Of a DNA stretch of 64,000 nt, positions 18,756 through 26,472 are shown in pieces. The DNA is from Bin90 sp965214635 (GTDB taxonomy: Bacteria > Chloroflexota > Dehalococcoidia > Lucifugimonadales > JADFKI01), in NCBI GenBank assembly GCA_965214635.1, contig OZ243964.1, positions 310,001 to 374,000 on the forward strand. Reading direction: 5' to 3'. Position 1 is the first letter of the stretch; each line of letters starts with the position of its first letter. The notes beneath the pieces are model-generated. The model worked only from the letters and a program-made list of their open reading frames with translations. It did no database searches and was not told the origin of the DNA. The translations under genes and the position numbers were made by a program.

Positions 18756-19172
18756 ATGGCGACGCTTACATTGTCGGATGCGGAGCGAATTATCGTGGGC
18801 GCAATGGCGAAGATGAATGAGATGGGCGTGAAGCTCAGCATATCCGTAGTGGATGGCAGAGGCGACCTGATTGCGCTGGCGCGCGCAGATGGTGCGTCTT
18901 GGCGGACGCCGTATATATCGCAGGGCAAGGCAGTGGCGTCTGCGACATGGGGGCTGTCTAGCGCAGATATGGCGGCGCGCGCAGGCGAACCCATATTCCA
19001 AGCCTTCATAGCGATGCAGGGCGGGCGGTTCATCCCCGGGCAGGGCGCACTTCCTGTGTACAAGGACGGCGAGTTGGTCGGCGCGGTTGGCGGCAGCGGC
19101 GGCACTCCACAAGAAGACGAAATTGCCGTGCGTGCCGGCATCGAGTCGGCAGGGCTGGCAAGCATCGCATAG
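18756..19172 (+). CDS. GlcG/HbpS family (DUF336) protein
   Basis: 138 residues matching the HbpS/GlcG/PduO-C fold: LTLSDAERIIVGAMAKMNEMG at the N terminus, VVDGRGDLIALARADGA, SQGKAVASATWG, and the glycine-rich C-terminal GAVGGSGGTPQEDE. An AAGGAGGT ribosome binding site precedes the ATG. Family members bind heme or corrin, or accompany glycolate and diol catabolism. In this context it is probably an accessory to the amidohydrolase pathway upstream, but that is inference. Confidence 0.9.
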   Translation: MATLTLSDAERIIVGAMAKMNEMGVKLSISVVDGRGDLIALARADGASWRTPYISQGKAVASATWGLSSADMAARAGEPIFQAFIAMQGGRFIPGQGALPVYKDGELVGAVGGSGGTPQEDEIAVRAGIESAGLASIA

Positions 19173-19191
19173 GCGCGCGCTTTAGCCTTTC

Positions 19192-19674
19192 TTACTCTTC
19201 CTTGCTTGCGGCGGCGAATGCGTGCTCTGCTAAGATGCGAACATCCTCCGGCGGGACAGCCCGGGGGCTGTCCGCAATCTGCAGCGCCTCTGCAGCGATG
19301 AGCGAAGCACGGCTAACCCACAACCAGCCACGCTTGGGCGATGGCGGGCTTGTGGACGGCTTGCAGAAGTAGATGAGATCTATGTGCTGGTGGTATCCGT
19401 CCACTGGGTCATGAATGTCCTCCACCATGATGGTGAACGGCGGCTGCACCTGCGTCGGATAGTCTAGCACGACCGGAACGCCGGATGGGATGACCTGCAC
19501 TTGGATGCCAGTCTCTTCGTGGGTTTCGCGCAGCACGGCTTGGACTGGGTCTTCGTTGGGTTCGATGTGGCCGCCGGGCGGCAGCCACATCTTGACCTTG
19601 CGATGCCAATGCAGCAGGCAGCGTCCCTCATGTATCACGAAGCCGGTTACGGTGAAGTGTCGTGTTATGGTCAT
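19192..19674 (-). CDS. Nudix hydrolase
   Basis: A 160-residue Nudix protein. The Nudix box runs from GGHIEPNED to RETHEETGI and fits Gx5Ex7REUxEExGU exactly; it binds the metal and cleaves a nucleoside-diphosphate linked substrate. The N-terminal TGFVIHEGRCLLHWHRKVKMW is the usual first strands. Before transposon insertion the gene would have lain about 30 bp downstream of the DUF4349 lipoprotein gene on the same strand, so the two were probably co-transcribed. The substrate is unknown. Confidence 0.93.
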   Translation of the reverse strand: MTITRHFTVTGFVIHEGRCLLHWHRKVKMWLPPGGHIEPNEDPVQAVLRETHEETGIQVQVIPSGVPVVLDYPTQVQPPFTIMVEDIHDPVDGYHQHIDLIYFCKPSTSPPSPKRGWLWVSRASLIAAEALQIADSPRAVPPEDVRILAEHAFAAASKEE

Positions 19675-19737
19675 ATGTACGCTCTATGTATCCGAACTAC
19701 GCATCCTACGCATCGTTAGCGGGGGGCGTAGGCTCAT

Positions 19738-19746
19738 CGGCTCGGA
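19738..19746. repeat. 9-bp target-site duplication, left copy (CGGCTCGGA)
   Basis: CGGCTCGGA lies directly outside the left end GTTAGCG of the cargo transposon and is repeated exactly at 22530-22538, directly outside the right end. Confidence 0.85.
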
Positions 19747-19799
19747 GTTAGCGTTTCCATGCAGGTGGTTTAGTCGTAAAATGATGTGCGACACATTAA

Positions 19800-22109
19800 T
19801 CAGCGGAAGGATATAGTCCCCTCCCACAGGCGCTCATATCCGCCATCCACGCGCACAAACTGCCCCGTCTTGATCTCATCGATGGCGTAGTCAGGCAGTG
19901 CTCTATTCACCACGCACACATCCCCAGACATTATGCTTGTATCGCTCCGCAGGAACGCAAAGCCCAGATTGTCGAACCCGTGCTGCTTGCGGTGATTGGG
20001 CAGGTCGGCGGCGTCAACCGGGACGATGTGCAAGAAGAACTCTGCGTCTGTGTCGTTCGTTTCGCAATCGCGCTTGACATAAATGATGTTGCCGCCGGCG
20101 AGATACACATCGTAGTCCGAGCTGATTGCGGGTTCGCTGTTTCTGGCTAGCCGCGCGAGGTAGGCGCTGAGGGACATCCTGTCCACCCGAGTTGGGAGCT
20201 GCGTCCCTTGGGGCAGCAGTATGGTGGCGACGCACAGACCGGTTTGCGTCTGCGTCCAAGGCTCTGCAATTAGCTCGTCCGCCTGCCCGTTCGCTGTGTG
20301 GACATTCAATGGCAATGCAACCAGTTCGTCTGGAGCGCAGTCGTCAGCGAACAGCTGCACTAGCCGACCGTCCACGACCATCGCCGTGCCGTCGGTGTTG
20401 TAGTCGAAATCAGGTTCCATGCTTTCCCAGAACTGTGCGAAAGCATCAGCTTCTTCCAAAGGCTCAAAGAGCCAGATTGTAAATCGCACGTTATGCCGGA
20501 AAAACGGATTTTGGTAAACCGCATATTCATCATATCTATGGTACCATGGCTGTGTATCGCTTGTAATGTTAGCTAAGTGAGTTATGCCCAACTCTCGGTA
20601 GATGGGAGCGTACTTGTCCTTCCGATATGAGTAGCCATCCCCCGTTGCGTGGAAGTAGTCATAGGAGTTCACCAAGCCGTCTAGGTTTACCACCGGAAAG
20701 CGGGAGAAGTACCCTATGGTGCCCGCATCCCAAGACCCGATTACGCTACCCTCAGGCAGCATACCGTTCACAATCTGCACACCTGCATATTGAGCAATCT
20801 CCCAATTATTATGATGGGTTGACCTGCTTGATTGGTCGACAAACTTAAATGGTCTGGTGAAGTCTGTGTTCCATAGCAGTAAGAGCGCGCCCGCCGCCAC
20901 GATGCAGGCGCTCAGAATGATACTCGCAGGACGAGACCTGTGCCCGATAAAGCGGCAGATGAAATGGATTGCGACATAGCACCTGATTGGGATTATCAGC
21001 GCCGTCATCAGATACGCCGGCACGAAATACCAGGTGAAATGAAATTCCGGATGGTTAAGCAGAACGGTCTGCGCAAACTTGGCGAGATGCCCTGCCGCTA
21101 GGCTGAACACGCCTGCCAAGAACGCGAGCATCAGCCAGTCTCGGCGACTGCGTGAGCGCCGTCCAAACCACCACACCAACAGCAGGTAGGCGCACACCTC
21201 CAGCGCAACCAGCAGCTCATAGTCGAACACCGGGCGACGCATTGTCTCCGCTAAGCTCTCCCAGAAGTTGTATCCACCCGATTGCTTCCATGTGAGCTGC
21301 GACCACGATAGCTTGGTCGCTGCGCTCACGGGCACGATGCCGCCGAACACGATGCCGTTGTAGGCGAAGTAGACGAGGATGCTCGCAGTGGCTGCAATCA
21401 GCGATGGCAGCGCCTTGAGCGCGGTTATTGAGCGGACGAACTCGCGCCTAGATGCGGATGTGCGCCACCAAGCGCCGAGACGCCTGTCCTGCCACGACCA
21501 TTCCAGCATGCACAGCGCGCCCGTCCCTGCCAGCGATATGGCGATGTACTCCAAGCGCACCCAAGGCAAAGCGAACGCCACGCCCATCAGCAGCCACTTC
21601 CAGCGTCCCGCATTGCGCGCAAACAAGCAGAGCGCGAGGATGAACAGCCCCAGCATGAACAGCGCCGCCGCCGGTTCCATCCCACTGATGATGAGTGTGT
21701 TGCCCAGCGGATGGTAATAGAGCAGCGGCAGGACGGCGAACAGCAGTATCCACGGCAGGCGTGCCAAGCGCGCCGCGGCGGCGATGAGCGCCACACCGCC
21801 TGCGACAAGCGCCAGTTCGAACACCTTGATGCCGAACAGCGCCGATTCCTTGTCGAAGACCCAGTAGAACGGCGTAATCATCAGCATCCAGAGCGGATGA
21901 TAGCCGTTGGTGCGGGTGATGCCGCCGTCGAATGTGGAGAACTTGCCTTCGGCAAGGTTGTAGGCTATCTGAAAGTAGTAGAAAGAGTCATCAATATTAA
22001 TATCGCGGATGAGGTTGAAGATGTCGAAGCGGATGAGCATGTACGCGGCGAACGCTGTGGCGTATGCGAAGATGCCCGCGATGAACAGTGCGAACAGAGC
22101 GTTTCGCAA
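19800..22109 (-). CDS. GT-C type membrane glycosyltransferase, probably phase-variable
   Basis: A 769-residue multi-pass membrane protein. INIDDSFYYFQIAYNLAEG contains the acidic DD motif in the first periplasmic loop and NGYHPLWML follows, both typical of PMT/ArnT-like GT-C enzymes that use polyprenyl-phosphate sugars. About ten hydrophobic segments are followed by a soluble C-terminal domain from about residue 430. The annotated TTG start has no ribosome binding site. A better N terminus begins at the ATG at 22203: a run of 11 G (22129-22139, + strand C) puts it out of frame by one base, and 10 or 13 G would fuse it as far as LLRNALFALF. The gene ends about 50 bp inside the transposon edge. 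Confidence 0.8.
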   Translation of the reverse strand: MRNALFALFIAGIFAYATAFAAYMLIRFDIFNLIRDINIDDSFYYFQIAYNLAEGKFSTFDGGITRTNGYHPLWMLMITPFYWVFDKESALFGIKVFELALVAGGVALIAAAARLARLPWILLFAVLPLLYYHPLGNTLIISGMEPAAALFMLGLFILALCLFARNAGRWKWLLMGVAFALPWVRLEYIAISLAGTGALCMLEWSWQDRRLGAWWRTSASRREFVRSITALKALPSLIAATASILVYFAYNGIVFGGIVPVSAATKLSWSQLTWKQSGGYNFWESLAETMRRPVFDYELLVALEVCAYLLLVWWFGRRSRSRRDWLMLAFLAGVFSLAAGHLAKFAQTVLLNHPEFHFTWYFVPAYLMTALIIPIRCYVAIHFICRFIGHRSRPASIILSACIVAAGALLLLWNTDFTRPFKFVDQSSRSTHHNNWEIAQYAGVQIVNGMLPEGSVIGSWDAGTIGYFSRFPVVNLDGLVNSYDYFHATGDGYSYRKDKYAPIYRELGITHLANITSDTQPWYHRYDEYAVYQNPFFRHNVRFTIWLFEPLEEADAFAQFWESMEPDFDYNTDGTAMVVDGRLVQLFADDCAPDELVALPLNVHTANGQADELIAEPWTQTQTGLCVATILLPQGTQLPTRVDRMSLSAYLARLARNSEPAISSDYDVYLAGGNIIYVKRDCETNDTDAEFFLHIVPVDAADLPNHRKQHGFDNLGFAFLRSDTSIMSGDVCVVNRALPDYAIDEIKTGQFVRVDGGYERLWEGTISFR

Positions 22110-22128
22110 CAGCGGGGGAAGGGAAATA

Positions 22129-22139
22129 CCCCCCCCCCC
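22129..22139. repeat. Homopolymer C11/G11 tract in the 5' region of the glycosyltransferase gene
   Basis: Eleven C on the + strand read as G11 in the gene. Translation from the ATG at 22203 passes this tract and is in the wrong frame; 10 or 13 G would connect it to the GT-C frame. Slippage at such tracts gives on/off switching in many surface-sugar genes. A sequencing error is the main alternative. Confidence 0.6.
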
Positions 22140-22320
22140 TCGTACTTATGTTCTTAATGTGAGCGGTCAGAAGCCGCTGTAGGTTATCCGATATGGTGGT
22201 CATAATCTCGCTTGTCGGTCATCGTGGGTGCGTGGCGGTTGTGCAATTTTCGGTGGGCGCTGCTCGGGCTTTCGCTACTGGAGATTATACCACCGAACCG
22301 TTCTGCAAATTGGACGATGT

Positions 22321-22529
22321 GTTAGCGTTTCCATTCATGTGGTCGAAGACAGGAGTCCCCTGCGTTGCAGCAGTACCAGCAGGTTGTGATGCATCCAATC
22401 TGTGCACATTCGCTCCCGACGCCTTATCTCTCGCTGAAATCGCCCCAACCGAGATGTGGTCTTGTATCTAAACTGCCCAGTACCAGATGCGCCAGCCCCT
22501 TAGCTAGCGCCTTCTTGGGAAACGCTATT
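22321..22529 (-). mobile_element. Internally deleted IS256-like remnant
   Basis: The segment begins with the transposase-3' end of the IS (GTTAGCGTTTCCATTCATG), keeps about 190 bp corresponding to the orfB C terminus with many substitutions, then jumps directly to the opposite terminal GGAAACGCTATT. It forms the right arm of the composite transposon. Confidence 0.8.
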
Positions 22530-24213
22530 CGGCTCGGAGTTGCTCCTGAGGTTGGGCGGCTCGCTGTGCGGTGCGCCGTCTCATGTAGCGCCTTGAGAGC
22601 ACAACTATGCCTAAAAGCACACCGCCCAATATAGCCAGCACAGGGCTGTTTATCGCAACCCATATTATCAGTGTCCCTGCGGCCTGAGCGAACCCGGACA
22701 GGAAACGGGTGGCGTCCTTGGCGTCCTCACCAGCGTTCCAGCCCTGTATGATTAACCCCTGGGATTCCACCACCGAGACGAAGAACTCAGCGGTAGTTTC
22801 CACATCGCCGACTTCACTGTCGCCGGTTACGGTCATGGTAACGATGTACGGCTCGGGGCGCTGATTGGCGTATGTGTGGGATGTGCTGGTGCGCGTTTCG
22901 CCCGCGGCGAGCGAGCCGCTGATGCTCGGCGAACCATCGCCGAAGTCCCATTCGTAGCGCAGGTCTGTTACACCACCGGGAATGGTAAAGGTGGCGGTCA
23001 GCTCAAACTCTTTGCCCTCTTCCTTGCCCCAAATGCCGTCGTCTCTGATGAACACATCGATAACAGGCTTGTGCGCTACAGTGGCTATGAAGGTGTCCTC
23101 ACCCTTTACTATGCCTGCGCTGCCGCTGCCGGTGATGTTGAACTGCACGATGTACGGAGACTCGATGTCGTCCGTGTAAGTGTGGGTAACGGTTGCGGTA
23201 ATGCGCTCGCCGTCTGTGGTCGTGCGTGCGGTGCTGCTGCCGTGAATGGCTGGTGTTCCATCGCCGAAATCCCAGCTGAAATCGTAGGTGTCGATGCCCT
23301 CGGGCGGCATGAATGTGGCGCGAAAGCGTGCGATTTCGCCAACGCCGTATGTGGCGTCGTCGCCTGCGTGGGCAGGCATTTGCAGTGGCTCGAGTTCTAT
23401 GTGGATGTTTATCAGCGAAAACGCCGATGTGGTTTCAAGGTAACGCAGGCGTCCTTGCAGCACTTCTATGTCTGCGCGCACCTCTTTGAGTTCCCGAAAC
23501 ACGCCCAGCGTGTGTTCTAGCGAATCGGCATCGTCTAGAATGCGCTGCAATGCCTGCTCCGTGGTCTTCAGGCTGCTGATGCGGGAATCCAAGTCCACAT
23601 ACTCTTCTGTGAAGTCTTGGCTGTTGGATATTTCGCTCGGCACATCTTTGGCAATAGCGCGTAGGTCAGCGAGTGCGGCATCGAGTTTGGATGCGGGAAC
23701 GCGCACGGATATGCTGCCGCTGCCGTGTGCGCTGTGGCTGGTGCTGACGACCCATCCGCCGAAACTGACAGCGGCTGCACCGATGTCTTTGATTGCGGCG
23801 GCGATGTCCGCGACGACAAGCCGCATATCCACAGTGCGGACGATAATGCGGCGCTGCGTCGTCAGAGATGCGAGCTCAGCAGTTACACCGGCGCTATCAG
23901 TGTCTGCGATGTCTGTGATGCCTGCTGAGGGCGCTCTGGCAGCCTGACTTTGGGCAGACACGACTTCTTCTGACGCAAGCGCCGCAGCCGCAGGGGCAGC
24001 AGGTGCTGCCGGTGCAGGAGGGGCTAGCGCTGCCGCTGCCACTGGAACGCTGGTGGCTGCCAATCTGGGACGGCTGGATTCTTGAGAGAGTGCGAATGCG
24101 GCGTCTGCTTGGATGGACTGCTCTGCCGCACCGCCACATGCAGCAGCTAGGGTTAGCAGCAAGACGGCACATAATGCGATAGATGTGCGGGTTGTGGTAA
24201 TCACAGCTTTCAC
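22525..24213 (-). CDS. Lipoprotein with DUF4349 and two PKD domains; 3' end altered by transposon
   Basis: A 562-residue envelope protein. The signal peptide ends in a lipobox (TLAAAC, then GG). A low-complexity Ala/Pro region leads to DUF4349 (about residues 95-270; RRIIVRTVDMRLVVADI, EEYVDLDSRISSLKTTEQAL), a coiled-coil domain of exported proteins. Two PKD modules follow (each with WDFGDGTP or WDFGDGSP and THTY or SHTY), then a transmembrane helix (about 515-538) and a basic tail. The TAG stop lies inside the transposon end. Without the insertion the frame would end DEPTPPANDA a few codons later. The start may be the GTG at 24213 or the GTG at 24204, which is better spaced from AAGGTG. Confidence 0.88.
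   Translation of the reverse strand: MKAVITTTRTSIALCAVLLLTLAAACGGAAEQSIQADAAFALSQESSRPRLAATSVPVAAAALAPPAPAAPAAPAAAALASEEVVSAQSQAARAPSAGITDIADTDSAGVTAELASLTTQRRIIVRTVDMRLVVADIAAAIKDIGAAAVSFGGWVVSTSHSAHGSGSISVRVPASKLDAALADLRAIAKDVPSEISNSQDFTEEYVDLDSRISSLKTTEQALQRILDDADSLEHTLGVFRELKEVRADIEVLQGRLRYLETTSAFSLINIHIELEPLQMPAHAGDDATYGVGEIARFRATFMPPEGIDTYDFSWDFGDGTPAIHGSSTARTTTDGERITATVTHTYTDDIESPYIVQFNITGSGSAGIVKGEDTFIATVAHKPVIDVFIRDDGIWGKEEGKEFELTATFTIPGGVTDLRYEWDFGDGSPSISGSLAAGETRTSTSHTYANQRPEPYIVTMTVTGDSEVGDVETTAEFFVSVVESQGLIIQGWNAGEDAKDATRFLSGFAQAAGTLIIWVAINSPVLAILGGVLLGIVVLSRRYMRRRTAQRAAQPQEQLRAE
22530..22538. repeat. 9-bp target-site duplication, right copy (CGGCTCGGA)
   Basis: Exact partner of 19738-19746. 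It also forms part of the C-terminal codons of the DUF4349 lipoprotein gene. Confidence 0.85.
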
Positions 24214-24240
24214 CTTTGTTCGTTACGGAATGAGTGGCAG

Positions 24241-24269
24241 TTGACATACCTTGCGCTGTGGGATATGTT
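24241..24269 (+). promoter_or_regulatory. Sigma-70-type promoter of the thiamine operon
   Basis: A perfect TTGACA (24241-24246) and TATGTT (24264-24269) with a 17-bp spacer. Transcription would start near 24276, about 25 bp before the TPP riboswitch. Confidence 0.65.
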
Positions 24270-24298
24270 GAATAGCAATAATATAGCGTGGGGATTGG

Positions 24299-24394
24299 GG
24301 GAGCTTGGATGCGCCTAGGCTGAGAGGCCCCTGTTCTTGGGGCGACCCCGTTAACCTGACCCGGATAATGCCGGCGTAGGGAAAGCGAAGCGAT
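24299..24394 (+). promoter_or_regulatory. TPP riboswitch (THI element)
   Basis: The conserved core pieces are present in order: GGCTGAGAGGCCCC with its pairing GGGGCGACCCC, then TTAACCTGACCCGGATAATG and CCGGCGTAGGGAAAGC. These match the pyrimidine- and pyrophosphate-sensor helices of the TPP aptamer. It lies before thiG and ends just before an intrinsic terminator, so TPP binding probably stops transcription. Confidence 0.95.
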
Positions 24395-24407
24395 TGCTTT
24401 CAGGATT

Positions 24408-24435
24408 GCCGCCGGTGATGCATCGGCGGTTTTTG
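24408..24435 (+). terminator. Riboswitch-controlled intrinsic terminator
   Basis: A hairpin with CCGCCG pairing to CGGCGG around a 9-nt loop, followed by TTTTTGCTTTT. It begins about 14 bases after the TPP aptamer and about 120 bp before thiG, the normal place for an expression platform. Confidence 0.75.
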
Positions 24436-24556
24436 CTTTTCTTAATGATATACTAGCGGTACAAACTCCGTATGTGAATATGGATGCAGCAGCATTGTCG
24501 GCGTGTAGGCGCAGGGCTGTTGAGAGCAAGTCTGAACGCGACAGGAGATAATTCGG

Positions 24557-25339
24557 ATGAACGACCCTTTGATCATAGGCGGCAAGGAGTTCAAGTCAAG
24601 GCTGATGGTCGGCACTGGTCGCCACAGAAGCATGGATGAGATGGTGGCGTCCGTGCGGTCTTCTGGTGCTGAGATTATCACCGTCGCAATCCGCCGCTTG
24701 GACTTGGACAACCCCTCAGAAAAGAACATCCTCGACTACTTCGACTGGGACGAGTACACCATCCTGCCGAACACGGCGGGCTGCAAGACGGCGGAAGAGG
24801 CTGTGTTCACGGCGCACTTGGCGCGCGAGGTTACCGGCTCGTCTTGGATTAAGCTCGAGGTGATACCCGAGCCGAAGCACCTGCTGCCTGACCCGATTGG
24901 CACATTCGAGGCGGCACGCCAACTCGTCGACGAAGGCTACACTGTGCTGCCGTACATCCACGCCGACCCAGTGCTGGCGAAGCGTCTCGAAGAAGTGGGA
25001 TGCGCCACAGTAATGCCGTTGGGGTCGCCGATTGGCTCGGGGCAGGGTATCTTGACCCTAGACGAAATCCGCCTGATTATCGCCGATGCCAATGTGCCGG
25101 TGGTCGTGGACGCAGGGCTTGCTGTGCCGTCAGAGGCATCGCAAGCGTTGGAAGCAGGCGCAGACTGCGTGCTGGTCAACACCGCCATCGCGCAGGCAGA
25201 GGACGCCGAACTGATGGGAGAGGCGTTCCGGCTGGGCGTGGAGGCTGGGCGCAAGGCGTATATCGCTGGGCGCATAGAACGCAGGGGAGCCGCCATCGCT
25301 AGCAGCCCGACTGAAGGCGTAGCAGTGGGTGTTAGCTAG
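24557..25339 (+). CDS. thiG: Thiazole synthase ThiG
   Basis: ThiG builds the thiazole phosphate of thiamine from DXP, ThiS-thiocarboxylate and dehydroglycine. The 260-residue TIM barrel starts IIGGKEFKSRLMVGTGR. The DXP-binding lysine is in WIKLEVIPE, and the phosphate loop is PLGSPIGSGQG. DAGLAVPSEASQALEAGAD and VNTAIAQAED complete the barrel. It is the first gene of the riboswitch-regulated thiG-thiE-thiS operon. Confidence 0.97.
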   Translation: MNDPLIIGGKEFKSRLMVGTGRHRSMDEMVASVRSSGAEIITVAIRRLDLDNPSEKNILDYFDWDEYTILPNTAGCKTAEEAVFTAHLAREVTGSSWIKLEVIPEPKHLLPDPIGTFEAARQLVDEGYTVLPYIHADPVLAKRLEEVGCATVMPLGSPIGSGQGILTLDEIRLIIADANVPVVVDAGLAVPSEASQALEAGADCVLVNTAIAQAEDAELMGEAFRLGVEAGRKAYIAGRIERRGAAIASSPTEGVAVGVS

Positions 25340-25470
25340 CTTCAAATTCGCTCACTTTTCCAATCTGGACAGGGCGTGATTGTAATCGCAGAGGCCGCAA
25401 CAGCAATGCGAACCGAAATACGATGCGGGTGAGTTGGAATGACGGCGTTAATGTGGCGTAACGGGGAACG

Positions 25471-26109
25471 ATGAAGAGGATACGGTTTGATGCCCCGCTG
25501 TTGTGCTTGGTAACGGACAGGCGTCGATGGAAGGGCGAGTTTGTGGATGTGATTTCCGCAGCGGTGGATGGGGGTGTCGGAATGGTGCAGTTGCGCGAGA
25601 AAGATCTGCCATCCGGGAAGTTGTATTCGCTTGCAATGCAAGTGAAGAACGCGATTGCGGGGCGGGCGCTGTTCTTTGTGAATGACAGGGTCGACATAGC
25701 ACTGGCGTGCGGTGCGGATGGCGTGCAGCTAGGCGAACTAGCGTTGCCGGTGGAAGCGGTGCGGCGTATAGGCGGCGGGCTGCTGATAGGCAGGTCGGTG
25801 CACAGCGCAGAGGGGGCGATGCGGGCTGAACGGGCAGGGGCAGACCTGCTGACAGTCGGGACTATATTCGACACGCTGTCCCATCCGGGTGGACGCACGG
25901 GTGGATTGGCGCTAGTTGAGGATGTTGCGGCAGCGGTGGATACCCCGTTCTTGGGCATCGGTGGCGTTGATGCGTCGAACTCCGCCGATGTTGTGGCACG
26001 AGGCGCCGCGGGCGTAGCGGTAATATCGGCTGTCGGAGGCAGCGGCGACGCTAGGGGCGCAGCGGCGGGTCTGCTGCAGGCTATGCGACAAGGTGCGCTC
26101 GAACGGTAA
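25471..26109 (+). CDS. thiE: Thiamine-phosphate synthase ThiE
   Basis: ThiE joins HMP-pyrophosphate with thiazole phosphate to give thiamine phosphate. The 212-residue barrel has LCLVTDRRRW, the QLREKDLPSG motif binding pyrophosphate, FFVNDRVDIALACGADGVQLG, and GGVDAS with VISAVGG near the C terminus. It lies 131 bp after thiG and 20 bp before thiS. The thiazole carboxylate variant TenI is an alternative paralog, but the ThiE motifs are complete. Confidence 0.93.
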   Translation: MKRIRFDAPLLCLVTDRRRWKGEFVDVISAAVDGGVGMVQLREKDLPSGKLYSLAMQVKNAIAGRALFFVNDRVDIALACGADGVQLGELALPVEAVRRIGGGLLIGRSVHSAEGAMRAERAGADLLTVGTIFDTLSHPGGRTGGLALVEDVAAAVDTPFLGIGGVDASNSADVVARGAAGVAVISAVGGSGDARGAAAGLLQAMRQGALER

Positions 26110-26129
26110 GATTCAGCTGCGAGGAAGGT

Positions 26130-26333
26130 ATGATTACGCTGACGATAAACGGGAAGGAGCGTACGCTTGAAAGACCGACCAACTTGGTGGAGTACCTTGC
26201 GTCGCTGGAAGTAAACACTCGGTTTATCGCTGTGGCGCACAACGGGGTGGTACTGCGCCGCGAAGAATTCGGTGGGGTTACGCTGGACGATGGGGACGAG
26301 GTGGAGATTGTGCGCGCCGTCGGTGGTGGATAG
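26130..26333 (+). CDS. thiS: Sulfur carrier protein ThiS
   Basis: A 67-residue ubiquitin-like sulfur carrier that begins MITLTINGKERTLE and ends VRAVGGG, supplying the C-terminal Gly-Gly that is adenylated and thiocarboxylated for ThiG. NLVEYLASLEV and IAVAHNGVVLRREEF are the usual core. AGGAAGG precedes the ATG. The gene order thiG-thiE-thiS is less usual than thiS-thiG. Confidence 0.95.
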   Translation: MITLTINGKERTLERPTNLVEYLASLEVNTRFIAVAHNGVVLRREEFGGVTLDDGDEVEIVRAVGGG

Positions 26334-26472
26334 AGGCAGAGGCTCGTTTTTCAGCATTACACCGGTTGAGACGCCCGCATCCTAAACTTTCCACAGGCAG
26401 AATGCTTGCCACTTTCCCTGCCATAGCCTGCACATCCACATACAAGGCTGTCGTAAACTTGAATCCCGTTCA

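Larger units (their letters stand above)
19747..22529. mobile_element. Non-autonomous composite transposon with IS256-like ends carrying a glycosyltransferase gene
   Basis: The 2783-bp unit starts GTTAGCGTTTCCATGCAGG and ends GGAAACGCTATT, the ends used by the three intact IS copies in this window, and is bounded by an exact 9-bp direct repeat. The left part is a diverged IS end of about 40 bp. The right part (22321-22529) is an IS remnant with an internal deletion. Between them lies a GT-C glycosyltransferase gene and no transposase. Joining the flanks restores an uninterrupted reading frame of the neighbouring gene, which supports one insertion event. Confidence 0.8.
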
